DNA from: Lachnospiraceae bacterium
Lineage (GTDB): Bacteria > Bacillota > Clostridia > Lachnospirales > Lachnospiraceae
DNA length: 64,000 nucleotides
Assembly: GCA_024684055.1 (NCBI GenBank)
Contig: JAIKXN010000239.1
Span: 96,325 to 160,324 of the forward strand
Direction: 5' to 3'
Shown: positions 21,936 to 31,245 of the stretch, piece by piece
How positions within the stretch are numbered: the first letter of the stretch is position 1
Layout: each line of letters starts with the position of its first letter
Notes under the pieces: model-generated
What the model was told of the DNA's origin: nothing
Seen by the model: only the letters and a program-made list of their open reading frames with translations
Database searches by the model: none
Program-made: the position numbers and the translations under genes

Positions 21936-21947
21936 TTTTGTTATATT
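21919..21947 (+). promoter_or_regulatory. Promoter for ylxM-ffh overlapping the ftsY terminator
   Basis: TTGACA (21919-21924, in the 3' arm of the hairpin) N17 TATATT (21942-21947). Confidence 0.65.
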
Positions 21948-21992
21948 TAACGGGCTGGAAAATTTCGGTTATTGTTTTTTATGGAGGTTGTT

Positions 21993-22331
21993 ATGGACAG
22001 AATTGTAGAGAGATCTCTGCTTTTTGACATTTACGGCAATCTTTTGACAGAACATCAGAGAAAAATATATTCGGATGTTGTCGACAATGATTATTCTCTT
22101 TCGGAAATAGGCGAAGAGATGGGGATTTCCAGACAGGGTGTCCATGATGCCGTAAAAAGAATCGATAAGATTTTAAATGATTACGAAGACAGACTTCATT
22201 TTGCTTCGAATTATCTTAAAAATCTTGAAACGATAGACAGAATAAGATATGAGTTGGATGAGATTTCAAAGAACGGTACGGATGTTTCGATTATTGCCGG
22301 TCTTTTGAATGATCTTTCTGAGGATATATAA
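21993..22331 (+). CDS. ylxM: YlxM/UPF0122 family HTH protein, SRP-associated
   Basis: DIYGNLLTEHQRKIYSDVVDNDYSLSEIGEEMGISRQGVHDAVKR; upstream of ffh. Confidence 0.92.
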   Translation: MDRIVERSLLFDIYGNLLTEHQRKIYSDVVDNDYSLSEIGEEMGISRQGVHDAVKRIDKILNDYEDRLHFASNYLKNLETIDRIRYELDEISKNGTDVSIIAGLLNDLSEDI

Positions 22332-23692
22332 TGGCTTTTGAAAATTTAACTGATAAACTTACAAAAGTATTTAAAAATCTTCGCTCCAAGGGACGTTTGA
22401 CTGAGGATGACGTTAAGGTTGCTTTAAAAGAAGTCAAACTTGCTCTTCTTGAAGCGGACGTCAACTACAAAGTCGTTAAGACTTTTATCAAAAGTGTTGA
22501 AGAGAGAGCAGTCGGAACGGAAGTTCTTGAAGGACTCAATCCCGGACAGGCTGTTATAAAGATAGTTAACGAAGAACTTACCAATGTTCTCGGCTCTGAA
22601 ACCGTGGAACTTAAATTCGAACCCGGACAGGCGATTACCGTAATCATGCTTTGCGGTCTTCAGGGTGCAGGTAAAACGACCACGGCTGCCAAACTTGCCG
22701 GCAAGTTTATTCAGAAAGGCAAGAAACCTTTGCTTGTAGCACTTGACGTTTACAGACCTGCCGCTATCAAGCAGTTACAGGTTAACGGTGAAAAACAGGG
22801 CGTTGATGTTTTCTCGATGGGAGATAACGTAAAGCCTGTTGAAATCGCCAAGGCTTCAATCGAATATGCAAAGAATAACAAACACAATGTTGTTATCTTC
22901 GATACGGCAGGACGTCTTCATATTGACGAAGAGCTTATGAACGAGCTTGTGGAAATCAAGAAGAATGTAGACGTTCACAAGACGCTTCTCGTTGTCGATG
23001 CGATGATCGGTCAGGATTCCGTAAATGTTGCTTCGGATTTCAATCAGAGAATCGGAATCGACGGTCTTATCTTAAGCAAGATGGACGGCGATACAAGAGG
23101 CGGTGCCGCATTATCGATTAAATCCGTTACGGGTGTTCCCATTCTTTATGTAGGTATGGGAGAAAAACTTTCGGATCTCGAACAGTTCTATCCCGACAGA
23201 ATGGCAAACAGAATCCTCGGAATGGGCGATGTTCTTACTCTTATCGATAAAGTTATGGCTGAGACCGAAGAAATCGATAAAGATAAAGAAAAAGACATGA
23301 TGGCCAGACTCAAGAAAGGAAAGTTTGATTTCAACGACTACCTTGAGAGTATGAACCAGATGAAGAAAATGGGCGGACTTTCATCAATGCTCGGACTTAT
23401 GCCGAACCTTGGAATTTCCAAGGATGACCTTGAAGGCGCGATTGATGAAAAGCAGATTAAACAGATGGAAGCAATCGTTCTTTCGATGACAAAGAAGGAA
23501 AGAGCGAATCCCAAACTTCTCAATCCTCAGAGAAAACATCGAATCGCAAAAGGTGCCGGAGTTGATATTTCGGTGGTAAACAGATTCATCAAACAGTTTG
23601 AACAGACTCAGAAGATGATGAAACAAATGCCGGGTCTTATGGGAGGAAAGAAAAGACACGGTTTCGGCGGCGGATTCAGAATGCCGTTTTAA
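22331..23692 (+). CDS. ffh: Signal recognition particle protein Ffh
   Basis: GLQGAGKTTTAAKLA, DTAGRLHIDEELMNEL, Met-rich M domain. Confidence 0.97.
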   Translation: MAFENLTDKLTKVFKNLRSKGRLTEDDVKVALKEVKLALLEADVNYKVVKTFIKSVEERAVGTEVLEGLNPGQAVIKIVNEELTNVLGSETVELKFEPGQAITVIMLCGLQGAGKTTTAAKLAGKFIQKGKKPLLVALDVYRPAAIKQLQVNGEKQGVDVFSMGDNVKPVEIAKASIEYAKNNKHNVVIFDTAGRLHIDEELMNELVEIKKNVDVHKTLLVVDAMIGQDSVNVASDFNQRIGIDGLILSKMDGDTRGGAALSIKSVTGVPILYVGMGEKLSDLEQFYPDRMANRILGMGDVLTLIDKVMAETEEIDKDKEKDMMARLKKGKFDFNDYLESMNQMKKMGGLSSMLGLMPNLGISKDDLEGAIDEKQIKQMEAIVLSMTKKERANPKLLNPQRKHRIAKGAGVDISVVNRFIKQFEQTQKMMKQMPGLMGGKKRHGFGGGFRMPF

Positions 23693-23764
23693 TTAAGTCA
23701 ATTTCTTCCTATTCGGAAGCATTTGAAAATAAATTTTTATATTTTATATACGGAGGACAAAGAA

Positions 23765-24010
23765 ATGTCAGTTAAAATCAGATTAAGCAGAATGGGTTAT
23801 AAGAGAAATCCTATTTACAGAATCGTTGTTTCAGATTCTCGTACAGCAAGAAACGGCGGATGCATCGAAGAAATCGGTACATACGATCCCAACAGGAATC
23901 CTTCTGAATTCAAAGTTAATGAAGAAGCAGCAAAGAAATGGTTAAACAACGGCGCTCAGCCCACAGAAACAGTTGCTAAGATCTTCAAGATTGCAGGTAT
24001 CGAAAAATAA
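23765..24010 (+). CDS. rpsP: 30S ribosomal protein S16
   Basis: [26 protein letters not shown]; ggagg RBS supports start 23765. Confidence 0.97.
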   Translation: MSVKIRLSRMGYKRNPIYRIVVSDSRTARNGGCIEEIGTYDPNRNPSEFKVNEEAAKKWLNNGAQPTETVAKIFKIAGIEK

Positions 24011-24036
24011 TTCGGGATAACAAGGGAGGCGAATTC

Positions 24037-24264
24037 GTGAAAGAATTAGTTGAAACAATTGCCAAAGCTCTTGTAGATCATCCTGAAGAGGTTACTGTAA
24101 CTGAAAATGCAGACGGTAAGAATATCGAGATTAATCTCCATGTGGCACAAAGCGATATGGGTAAAGTAATCGGGAAACAGGGCAGAATAGCCAAAGCGAT
24201 CAGAACGGTTGTTAAGGCAGCTTCTGTTAAGGATGATTTACAGGTTGATGTAAATATTGAATAA
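24037..24264 (+). CDS. khpA: KH-domain RNA-binding protein KhpA/YlqC
   Basis: GKVIGKQGRIAKAIRTVVKAA KH motif; GTG start after gggagg; follows rpsP. Confidence 0.92.
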   Translation: MKELVETIAKALVDHPEEVTVTENADGKNIEINLHVAQSDMGKVIGKQGRIAKAIRTVVKAASVKDDLQVDVNIE

Positions 24265-24270
24265 AAGGGA

Positions 24271-24537
24271 TTAATCTTCTTCGATTATTTGAATTTCGAG
24301 ATAATCAAAATCGATTGATTCTATAAAAGAATCTTTGCCAAAACGTGTTTTGGATATCGATTTGAATTCGGAAATGTTTTTGTCCAGCCAGATAGGTACA
24401 GACAGATCAAATTGGTAACAGCCGTTTTCCAGAGATTTCAGGACTTTGTGAGTACGGGTATCGCAGCTTTCGTCGGAAATTGTTATATCTTTTATCTGAT
24501 GATTGTCTTTGATTTCCTTGATCCAGAGTCTGAACAT
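24271..24537 (-). CDS. Small acidic protein of unknown function (88 aa)
   Basis: Minus-strand ORF with gaggt RBS 5 nt from ATG; complete gene-like sequence MFRLWIKEIKDNHQIKDITISDESCDTRTHKVLKSLENGCYQFDLSVPIWLDKNISEFK...DYLEIQIIEED. Confidence 0.75.
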   Translation of the reverse strand: MFRLWIKEIKDNHQIKDITISDESCDTRTHKVLKSLENGCYQFDLSVPIWLDKNISEFKSISKTRFGKDSFIESIDFDYLEIQIIEED

Positions 24538-24663
24538 AAATTACCTCACTGATTGCCTGAAAAATATTATCGTTGTTTATTTTAACACAGTTTGGATTAT
24601 ATTTCGATGAATATTTATTTTTGTATTGAATTATTGTGATTTTTGTGGTAATTTATTATAGTT

Positions 24664-24736
24664 GCGTGTAAAGAGATGGTCCGCTGAGCCGATTTCGGAC
24701 TTAAGAACATCCGATGAAACATAAAGGAGATTTATC
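24664..24736 (+). ncRNA. Candidate ribosomal-protein (L19-type) leader of rplS
   Basis: GATGGTCCGCTGAGCCGATTTCGGACTTAAGAACATC folds as GATG/CATC plus GTCCG/CGGAC stems just upstream of the rplS RBS. Confidence 0.5.
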
Positions 24737-25081
24737 ATGAACGAAATTATTAAAGAGATTGAAAGTGCTCAGTTAAAAGAGAGCGTTCCTGCTTTCCAGG
24801 TTGGTGACACAGTAAAGGTTCACAACAGAATTCAGGAAGGCAACAAGTCAAGAATCCAGATCTTTGAAGGAACAGTAATTAAGATTCAGGGTGGTTCAAA
24901 CCGTCAGACATTTACAGTTCGTAAGATTTCAAACGGATGCGGTGTTGAGAAAACATGGCCCATCCATTCACCTAACGTAGCTGATGTTGAAGTTGTACGT
25001 AAAGGTAAGATCAGAAGAGCTAAACTTTTCTACTTAAGAGACAGAGTAGGAAAGAGAGCAAAAGTAAAAGAAAAAATGTAA
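24737..25081 (+). CDS. rplS: 50S ribosomal protein L19
   Basis: [37 protein letters not shown]...[11 protein letters not shown]. Confidence 0.97.
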   Translation: MNEIIKEIESAQLKESVPAFQVGDTVKVHNRIQEGNKSRIQIFEGTVIKIQGGSNRQTFTVRKISNGCGVEKTWPIHSPNVADVEVVRKGKIRRAKLFYLRDRVGKRAKVKEKM

Positions 25082-25091
25082 TTGCTTTTTA

Positions 25092-25118
25092 AAAGGCGGG
25101 TTTTACCCGCCTTTATTT
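25092..25118 (+). terminator. rplS terminator
   Basis: AAAGGCGGG-TTTTA-CCCGCCTTT then ATTTG. Confidence 0.75.
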
Positions 25119-25182
25119 GTCTTTAAATACAGCTTGTTGTATAATTAATGAATCCAGATAATGACATTAAGGATTTTCAGAT

Positions 25183-25764
25183 ATGAAAAAGAAGGCCGGA
25201 CTTACATTTGTCAAAAAAGAAAAAAAGATCAAAACGCATCATTTCACTTCGGTTTTTTTGTTATTTTTCTGGATGGCCGCAGTATCTTTTATAGCTTTTG
25301 TACTTGTACTTGTTTTCGGTACGCGTTCTGCGGTTATCGGAGACAGTATGAATCCGGTATTGGTAAATTCCCAGGAAGTATTGATCAATAAGGCTTCGTA
25401 TATAATCCTTAAGCCGCGTGTCAATGATATTGTGGCATTTTATCCTCACGGAAACAAGAATTCGCATATGTATATAAAAAGGATTGTTGCCACACCCGGA
25501 GACAAAGTAATTATCGAGGACGGAAATCTCTATGTTAACGGAGAAGTTTATCACAGAGAAGGACACCTTGATTATATTGAATATGCAGGACTGGCCGAGA
25601 ATGAAATCGTTCTTGAAAAAGGCGAATATTTTGTAATGGGCGATAACTGCAACGATTCCGAAGATTCAAGATACGGCAATATAGGAAGCGTTTCTTCGGA
25701 CGAAATTGTCGGAAGAGTATGGTTTCATTTTCCTTTCGAAGACATGAAAATGGGTTTTAACTGA
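25183..25764 (+). CDS. lepB: Signal peptidase I (copy 1)
   Basis: TM, GDSMNPVL (Ser), MYIKRIVATPGD (Lys), MGDNCNDSEDSR box. Confidence 0.92.
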   Translation: MKKKAGLTFVKKEKKIKTHHFTSVFLLFFWMAAVSFIAFVLVLVFGTRSAVIGDSMNPVLVNSQEVLINKASYIILKPRVNDIVAFYPHGNKNSHMYIKRIVATPGDKVIIEDGNLYVNGEVYHREGHLDYIEYAGLAENEIVLEKGEYFVMGDNCNDSEDSRYGNIGSVSSDEIVGRVWFHFPFEDMKMGFN

Positions 25765-25770
25765 GAATTT

Positions 25771-26661
25771 ATGAGTAAAGAAACAGAAATAAACGAAAAT
25801 AAAAAAGATTCAATAAACAGCATCAACTGGTATCCCGGACATATGACCAAAGCAAAGAGGATGATGGAAGAAAACATCAAACTCGTCGATCTTGTAATCG
25901 AAATAATAGATGCAAGAGCACCGCTTTCTTCCAGAAATCCCGATATCGACAAACTTTCCGCGAATAAATTCAGACTTGTTTTGATGAACAAATCGGACAT
26001 GGCGGATAAAGCCGAAAATGAAAAATGGTGCAGGTATTTCGAATCCAAAGGAATTAAATGCGTGCTTATCAATTCGAGAACCGGATACGGAATCAAGAAT
26101 CTTGACAATATAATCAAAGAAGTCTGTAAAGACAAGATTGAAAGAGACCGTAAAAGAGGTATACTTAAAAGAAGCATTAAATGCATGATAGTCGGTATTC
26201 CCAATGTCGGAAAATCAACCTTCATCAATTCGATTTCCAGGAAATCCGCCGCAAAGACGGGAAATAAACCGGGTGTCACAAAAGGAAAACAGTGGATATC
26301 CGTTAAAAACGATTTCGAACTGCTTGATACGCCGGGTATTCTCTGGCCCAAATTTGATGATAAAAGAACGGGAATCGTTCTTGCGCTTATAGGTTCTGTC
26401 AATGATGACATTCTTCAGTTCGAAGATTTGTCTTTTATGCTTATAGATATTCTAAAAAACAAATATCCGGGCGCATTAAACGCAAAGTTATCGATAGATG
26501 AAAATCTTGATAACATCGATATACTTTCCGAATATGCCCGATTAAGAAATCTTGTCAAAACAGGAGGCGAACTCGATCTGACCAGAGCTTCCAAAATGCT
26601 GACAGATGAATTCAGAAACAATAAACTTGGATTTTTTACTCTGGATTATATTCCGGAATAA
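25771..26661 (+). CDS. rbgA: Ribosome biogenesis GTPase RbgA/YlqF
   Basis: NWYPGHMTKAKRMM, circularly permuted GTPase: LMNKSDM, GIPNVGKSTFIN, DTPGILWPK. Confidence 0.96.
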   Translation: MSKETEINENKKDSINSINWYPGHMTKAKRMMEENIKLVDLVIEIIDARAPLSSRNPDIDKLSANKFRLVLMNKSDMADKAENEKWCRYFESKGIKCVLINSRTGYGIKNLDNIIKEVCKDKIERDRKRGILKRSIKCMIVGIPNVGKSTFINSISRKSAAKTGNKPGVTKGKQWISVKNDFELLDTPGILWPKFDDKRTGIVLALIGSVNDDILQFEDLSFMLIDILKNKYPGALNAKLSIDENLDNIDILSEYARLRNLVKTGGELDLTRASKMLTDEFRNNKLGFFTLDYIPE

Positions 26662-26677
26662 TTTAGCGGAGCTGATT

Positions 26678-27226
26678 ATGAATGATACTTTAAAAGAGGT
26701 TTTAAAAACGAGCATATATTTTTTGTGCCTTCTTATAATTGCACTTTTGATTGTTACTTTTGTCGGACAGAGAACGATCGTTGACGGCACAAGCATGGAA
26801 AACACTTTATCGGATAAAGACAATCTTATAGTTGACAAGATCAGTTACAGATTTCATGATCCCGAAAGATTCGATGTTGTTGTTTTTCCTTACGAAAAGA
26901 AGTCCAGAAACTATTTTATCAAAAGAGTCATAGGACTTCCCGGAGAGACTGTTTACATTGATGAAGACGGAAATATTTTCATAAATGATGTTCTGCTTGA
27001 AGAAGATTACGGCAAAGAAAAAATAAAGGATCCCGGAATTGCGATTGAACCCATAGTTCTCGGCGAAGATGAATTCTTTGTAATGGGTGACAACAGAAAC
27101 GACTCCTTTGACTCGAGATTCAGGGAAGTCGGAAATATCAAGAAAAAGGATATTATCGGAAGAGCGTGGCTCAGGATTTTTCCTTTCAAAAAATTCGGTT
27201 TTGTAAAACATGCGGGAGATAAATGA
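26678..27226 (+). CDS. lepB: Signal peptidase I (copy 2)
   Basis: VDGTSMENTL, YFIKRVIGLPGETV, MGDNRNDSFDSR. Confidence 0.94.
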   Translation: MNDTLKEVLKTSIYFLCLLIIALLIVTFVGQRTIVDGTSMENTLSDKDNLIVDKISYRFHDPERFDVVVFPYEKKSRNYFIKRVIGLPGETVYIDEDGNIFINDVLLEEDYGKEKIKDPGIAIEPIVLGEDEFFVMGDNRNDSFDSRFREVGNIKKKDIIGRAWLRIFPFKKFGFVKHAGDK

Positions 27227-27867
27227 TTATGCGTGAATTAAAAGGGGAAAAACTCGAGGCCGAATTAAAAAGAATTGAGGCTTTGAAACAATACGAAAGA
27301 GAATATGAAAAATACGGATATGTATGCGGAATAGATGAAGTCGGAAGAGGCCCTTTTGCAGGCCCTGTTGTGGCATGTGCAGTAATTCTTCCCAAGGACT
27401 GCAATATACTTTATATTAATGATTCCAAAAAATTATCCGAAAAAAAGAGAGAAGAATTATACGATATAATAACCGGTGAGGCGGTGGCCTACGGTATCGG
27501 TATAAGAGACAACAAACGTATAGATGAAATAAATATCCTTGAAGCCACATTTGAGGCTATGCAGGATGCCATAGCGAATCTTTCGGTAAAGCCCGACGTT
27601 CTTTTAAATGACGCGGTTACCATCCCCAAGGTCGACATTAAACAGGTTCCGATCATAAAAGGAGATGCAAAAAGCATTTCAATCGGTGCCGCATCGATAG
27701 TGGCAAAAGTTACAAGAGACAGAATGATGTGCGAATTCGATAAGATTTATCCGGGTTACGATTTTGCGAAAAACAAAGGATACGGTACTGCAAAACATAT
27801 CGAAGGATTAAAAAATCAGGGCCCCTGCGAAATTCATCGGTATTCATTTATACATAATTACATTTAA
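27223..27867 (+). CDS. rnhB: Ribonuclease HII
   Basis: GIDEVGRGPFAGPVVACAVILP, NDSKKLSEKKREEL, SIGAASIVAKVTRDRMM. Confidence 0.96.
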   Translation: MIMRELKGEKLEAELKRIEALKQYEREYEKYGYVCGIDEVGRGPFAGPVVACAVILPKDCNILYINDSKKLSEKKREELYDIITGEAVAYGIGIRDNKRIDEINILEATFEAMQDAIANLSVKPDVLLNDAVTIPKVDIKQVPIIKGDAKSISIGAASIVAKVTRDRMMCEFDKIYPGYDFAKNKGYGTAKHIEGLKNQGPCEIHRYSFIHNYI

Positions 27868-27888
27868 CATTTCAGACAGAGGTATTAT

Positions 27889-29616
27889 GTGGATAATATA
27901 AGCGGTTTACAGAACATTAATCGGGTAGCGAATTTAAGAAACGAAGCGGTCAGGGAAGGGATTAACCTTGACAGAGCCGGCGTTGATCTTATTCGACAGA
28001 TGTCCTCGGGAGAAACCTTCAGGGGCGAGGTAATCGATGTTGCTCAGAATACCGCCACGATTCTCATCGGGGAAGATGCAAGGATAACGGCGAATATCAA
28101 TCCCGATATCAATTTAAGCGTAGGTCAGAGTGTTCTTTTTGAAGTCAATTCGGAATCTGACGACAGCGTGGTCCTGCGTACGCTTTTCACCAATATAGCA
28201 AATGAAAATATAGCAAACAATGCTCTTTCCACAGCAAATATTCCGGTCAATGCAACGTCACTGGCTCTGGTTTCGACGCTTATGGAACAGGGTATGAGCA
28301 TTGACAAGGATTCACTTGCTCTTTTATACAGGAATATTGTTTCAAATCCCGAAGTTCGTCCCGAAGAAATTATAAGGATGAAACAGATCGGGCTTGAACT
28401 TACTTCCGACAATATTGCAAGATTTGATTCTGTTCTGAATTTTGAAAGCAAAATATCCGAATCGATAAATACGCTTATCAATCAGATGCCTATGGAGCTT
28501 TCGTCCATGGCAGATAAGGATCTTTCGGCTGCGATAAATCTGGCGCAGAGTTTCATTGAAACATCGGGTGAAGGAAAGACAGAAGTTTCGGTTTCTTTGG
28601 GCGATTCCGCGCTTGGTAACGAAGAACTTCTTCAGGGAGAAGAAAATTCCGACGAAAATCAGCTTGGCGCGAATGCAAAGAATAACGAGCACATACAGGA
28701 AACGGTTAAAAATATCATAAGCGAAACAGAAGAAGGCATCATATCATCAAAGGATGCAAATACGCTTATTAACGAAGGCATAAAAACTCTGGACATTTCC
28801 GAAGAAATCGCTCTTACAAACAAAGATTTTGACAATCTTTATTCCATGGTCACAAAGGAAAATGCTTTTGCCAACGAGATGATAGACAAACTTTCTAACG
28901 GCGAAAAAATAGACCTTGAAGAACTTTTAAAAACTTTCGATTCCATTTTAAAAGACGAAAACGTTTCCGATGCGGCCAAAAAGGAACTTATTAAATCAGA
29001 GTTATTTAAGAATTCGCTTGTGGATAAATTTTCCGAGAAATGGCTTCTTGAACCCGGTGATATCAAAGATTCCAAATCCTTGAGCGAACATTACGGAAAA
29101 GTGATCGAGAACACGGATAAGATAATCGAATCTATGCAGGAAGCGGTCAAGGGAAGCGATAATCTGACGCAATCGGTAAATTCTTTCAGGGAGAACGTAC
29201 AGTTTCTTCAGAATCTGAATGATTTGACGCCTTATGTTCAGCTGCCGATGAGGCTTAACAATAATTCGAATACAGGGGACCTTTATGTTTACGCCAACAA
29301 GAAGAATCTTCTGTCGGATAATGAAAACATTTCCGCAGCATTAAGACTTGATATGAAGAACCTCGGAAGAGTGGATATATACGTTAAGTTAAATTCCGGA
29401 AAGAAACTTTCGACTGATTTTACGCTTCCGGATGAAGATACGCTTAAGTTTATCGAAGAGCATATCGACATGCTTAACGAGAAACTAACTGATCTCGGTT
29501 ATTCCGTCACGAATTCGTTTAATACGAAAAGTACGGCACCCGAAGTTCTTATGGAAGAGGAAACAGGAGACAAAAAAGATGCGATCGGTTTTTACCGGTT
29601 CGATGTCAGAGCATAA
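27889..29616 (+). CDS. FliK-like (hook-length-control-type) protein, YlqG-like position
   Basis: GTG start with gaggt RBS; long hydrophilic region and C-terminal domain NLGRVDIYVKLNSGKKLSTDFTLPDEDTLKFIEEHIDMLNEKLTDLGYSV resembling the FliK C-terminus. Confidence 0.65.
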   Translation: MDNISGLQNINRVANLRNEAVREGINLDRAGVDLIRQMSSGETFRGEVIDVAQNTATILIGEDARITANINPDINLSVGQSVLFEVNSESDDSVVLRTLFTNIANENIANNALSTANIPVNATSLALVSTLMEQGMSIDKDSLALLYRNIVSNPEVRPEEIIRMKQIGLELTSDNIARFDSVLNFESKISESINTLINQMPMELSSMADKDLSAAINLAQSFIETSGEGKTEVSVSLGDSALGNEELLQGEENSDENQLGANAKNNEHIQETVKNIISETEEGIISSKDANTLINEGIKTLDISEEIALTNKDFDNLYSMVTKENAFANEMIDKLSNGEKIDLEELLKTFDSILKDENVSDAAKKELIKSELFKNSLVDKFSEKWLLEPGDIKDSKSLSEHYGKVIENTDKIIESMQEAVKGSDNLTQSVNSFRENVQFLQNLNDLTPYVQLPMRLNNNSNTGDLYVYANKKNLLSDNENISAALRLDMKNLGRVDIYVKLNSGKKLSTDFTLPDEDTLKFIEEHIDMLNEKLTDLGYSVTNSFNTKSTAPEVLMEEETGDKKDAIGFYRFDVRA

Positions 29617-29631
29617 TAAATTGGAAATTTT

Positions 29632-29910
29632 ATGGAAAAGAAAAAAATAAGACAGGCCATAGCGCTCGAATACGATCCGAATGACGATACTGCGCCGAAA
29701 GTTATCGCTTCCGGAAAAGGTGCTCTGGCTGATAAAATCATAGACAAAGCAAAAGAAAACAAGGTTCCGGTACACAAGGATTCGAAACTGGCGGATACGC
29801 TGTCGAGACTGGAAATAGGGCAGGAAATACCGCCGGAATTATATGAGGTGGTAGCACAGATCCTTGTATTTGTTGACGCAATGGATAAGATAAGAGCGAA
29901 GCAAAAATAA
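29632..29910 (+). CDS. FlhB C-terminal-domain-like protein (YlqH-type)
   Basis: RQAIALEYDPNDDTAPKVIASGKGALADKIIDKAKENKVPVHKDSKLADTLSRLEIGQEIPPELYEVVAQILVFV; no N-PTH autocleavage site. Confidence 0.88.
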   Translation: MEKKKIRQAIALEYDPNDDTAPKVIASGKGALADKIIDKAKENKVPVHKDSKLADTLSRLEIGQEIPPELYEVVAQILVFVDAMDKIRAKQK

Positions 29911-30012
29911 TTTTTTTCAGAAACAATTCAATGAAAAAAGAAATGAATACTGCAAAAATATTGAATTGAAATGATTGGCATCTTTAAAACATTAGCTGCC
30001 GATTACAAACAT

Positions 30013-30381
30013 ATGGGGGGTATAAACATTAATAAACGATCAACGGGCACAGAAAAAGAAACTCTTGCCGCAGATTATCTTCGGGAAAACGGCTTGGAAA
30101 TACTCGAAACCAATTTCAGGTGTCGGATCGGAGAGATAGATATTATAGCCAAAGATAAAGAATATATCGTTTTTACAGAAGTAAAATTTCGAAAAACCGC
30201 TTCCAAAGGATTCGCTTCGGAAGCGGTTGATTTTAAGAAAATAAAAAAAATCTGCAAAGTCTCGGACTTTTACAGATTAATTAATCATTTGGATGAAAGT
30301 GTTCCGGTCAGATTTGATGTGATAGCCATAACGGGAGAGGAAACACTCTGGTATAAAAATGCTTTCGAGTATGTTAATTAG
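30013..30381 (+). CDS. yraN: UPF0102/YraN endonuclease-like protein
   Basis: KETLAADYLRENGLEILETNFRCRIGEIDIIAKDKEYIVFTEVKFR. Confidence 0.9.
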   Translation: MGGININKRSTGTEKETLAADYLRENGLEILETNFRCRIGEIDIIAKDKEYIVFTEVKFRKTASKGFASEAVDFKKIKKICKVSDFYRLINHLDESVPVRFDVIAITGEETLWYKNAFEYVN

Positions 30382-30755
30382 AATAATTTGAAAGCATCCT
30401 TCAAAAAAGTATCCATTGTTTCGTCGGATATTATTTCTTTATAATTAAGATTTGTATTGTCTTCTTTATTGATTCTTGAAGTGATCTTGTCTTCCTTTGC
30501 GCTTGTAAGAGAGAAGTCGTCAAGCTTCTGTACGGAAGGATTTAATACTTTTCCCGACTGAGGGAATTTTGAGTATAATGAAGAAGACGGGCTGAAAGAA
30601 TTCTTTCCGTCAATCTGTAATGTTACGTCAAGCTCGCGTTTGGGCTTTTCGACTTCAGGATTAGCTGCGATGTTATCGACTCTTTTGATTGATTCCGAAG
30701 ATAATCTTGAATAAATATTCATTTGTGAGCTTAATTCATAGGCGCCAATCTTCAT
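30378..30755 (-). CDS. Hypothetical protein (125 aa)
   Basis: MKIGAYELSSQMNIYSRLSSESIKRVDN...; minus-strand RBS gagagg before ATG 30755. Confidence 0.7.
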   Translation of the reverse strand: MKIGAYELSSQMNIYSRLSSESIKRVDNIAANPEVEKPKRELDVTLQIDGKNSFSPSSSLYSKFPQSGKVLNPSVQKLDDFSLTSAKEDKITSRINKEDNTNLNYKEIISDETMDTFLKDAFKLF

Positions 30756-30909
30756 ATGAAAAACCTCTCCAAATAATATATCGTAAATTATAACACATAA
30801 TTTAGATATGTGTAAAAAATTTTTTATTGAATCCGGAATGATACAAATCAAGGATTTAGTTGACATGAAAATGACCAGCATTTAAAATATATGGCGGAGG
30901 GTTTGAACA

Positions 30910-31245
30910 ATGAATGAACGAAGAAAATCCAAAAGAATAGAACTTGAAGCTAAAATTTTTGTTAAGAGACTTGATGCAGCCGAAACTCAGGAAATATCCA
31001 TTGATATCTATGATATTTCAACATCGGGTATCGGATTCAACTGTCCCGAAGCTCTTACCATCGGCGCCGTTTATGATGCGGATCTTACACTCTGGAACAA
31101 AGATGTGATCCACTGCTTTATCGAAATCGTCAGAATTCTTAAAAGCGATTCGACTTTCCAGTATGGCGGAATATTTATCGGTATGCCCGAGATGGATCTT
31201 AAGAGAATTGAAATCTACGATACCGTTAATGAATACATTAAATAA
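30910..31245 (+). CDS. PilZ-domain c-di-GMP binding protein
   Basis: RKSKR (RxxxR) and DISTSG (DxSxxG) motifs at PilZ spacing. Confidence 0.85.
   Translation: MNERRKSKRIELEAKIFVKRLDAAETQEISIDIYDISTSGIGFNCPEALTIGAVYDADLTLWNKDVIHCFIEIVRILKSDSTFQYGGIFIGMPEMDLKRIEIYDTVNEYIK

Noticed and set aside
25725-26411. Minus-strand 228-aa ORF antisense to rbgA
   Set aside because: Ser/Leu/Phe-rich complement of a well-supported GTPase gene; no independent support.
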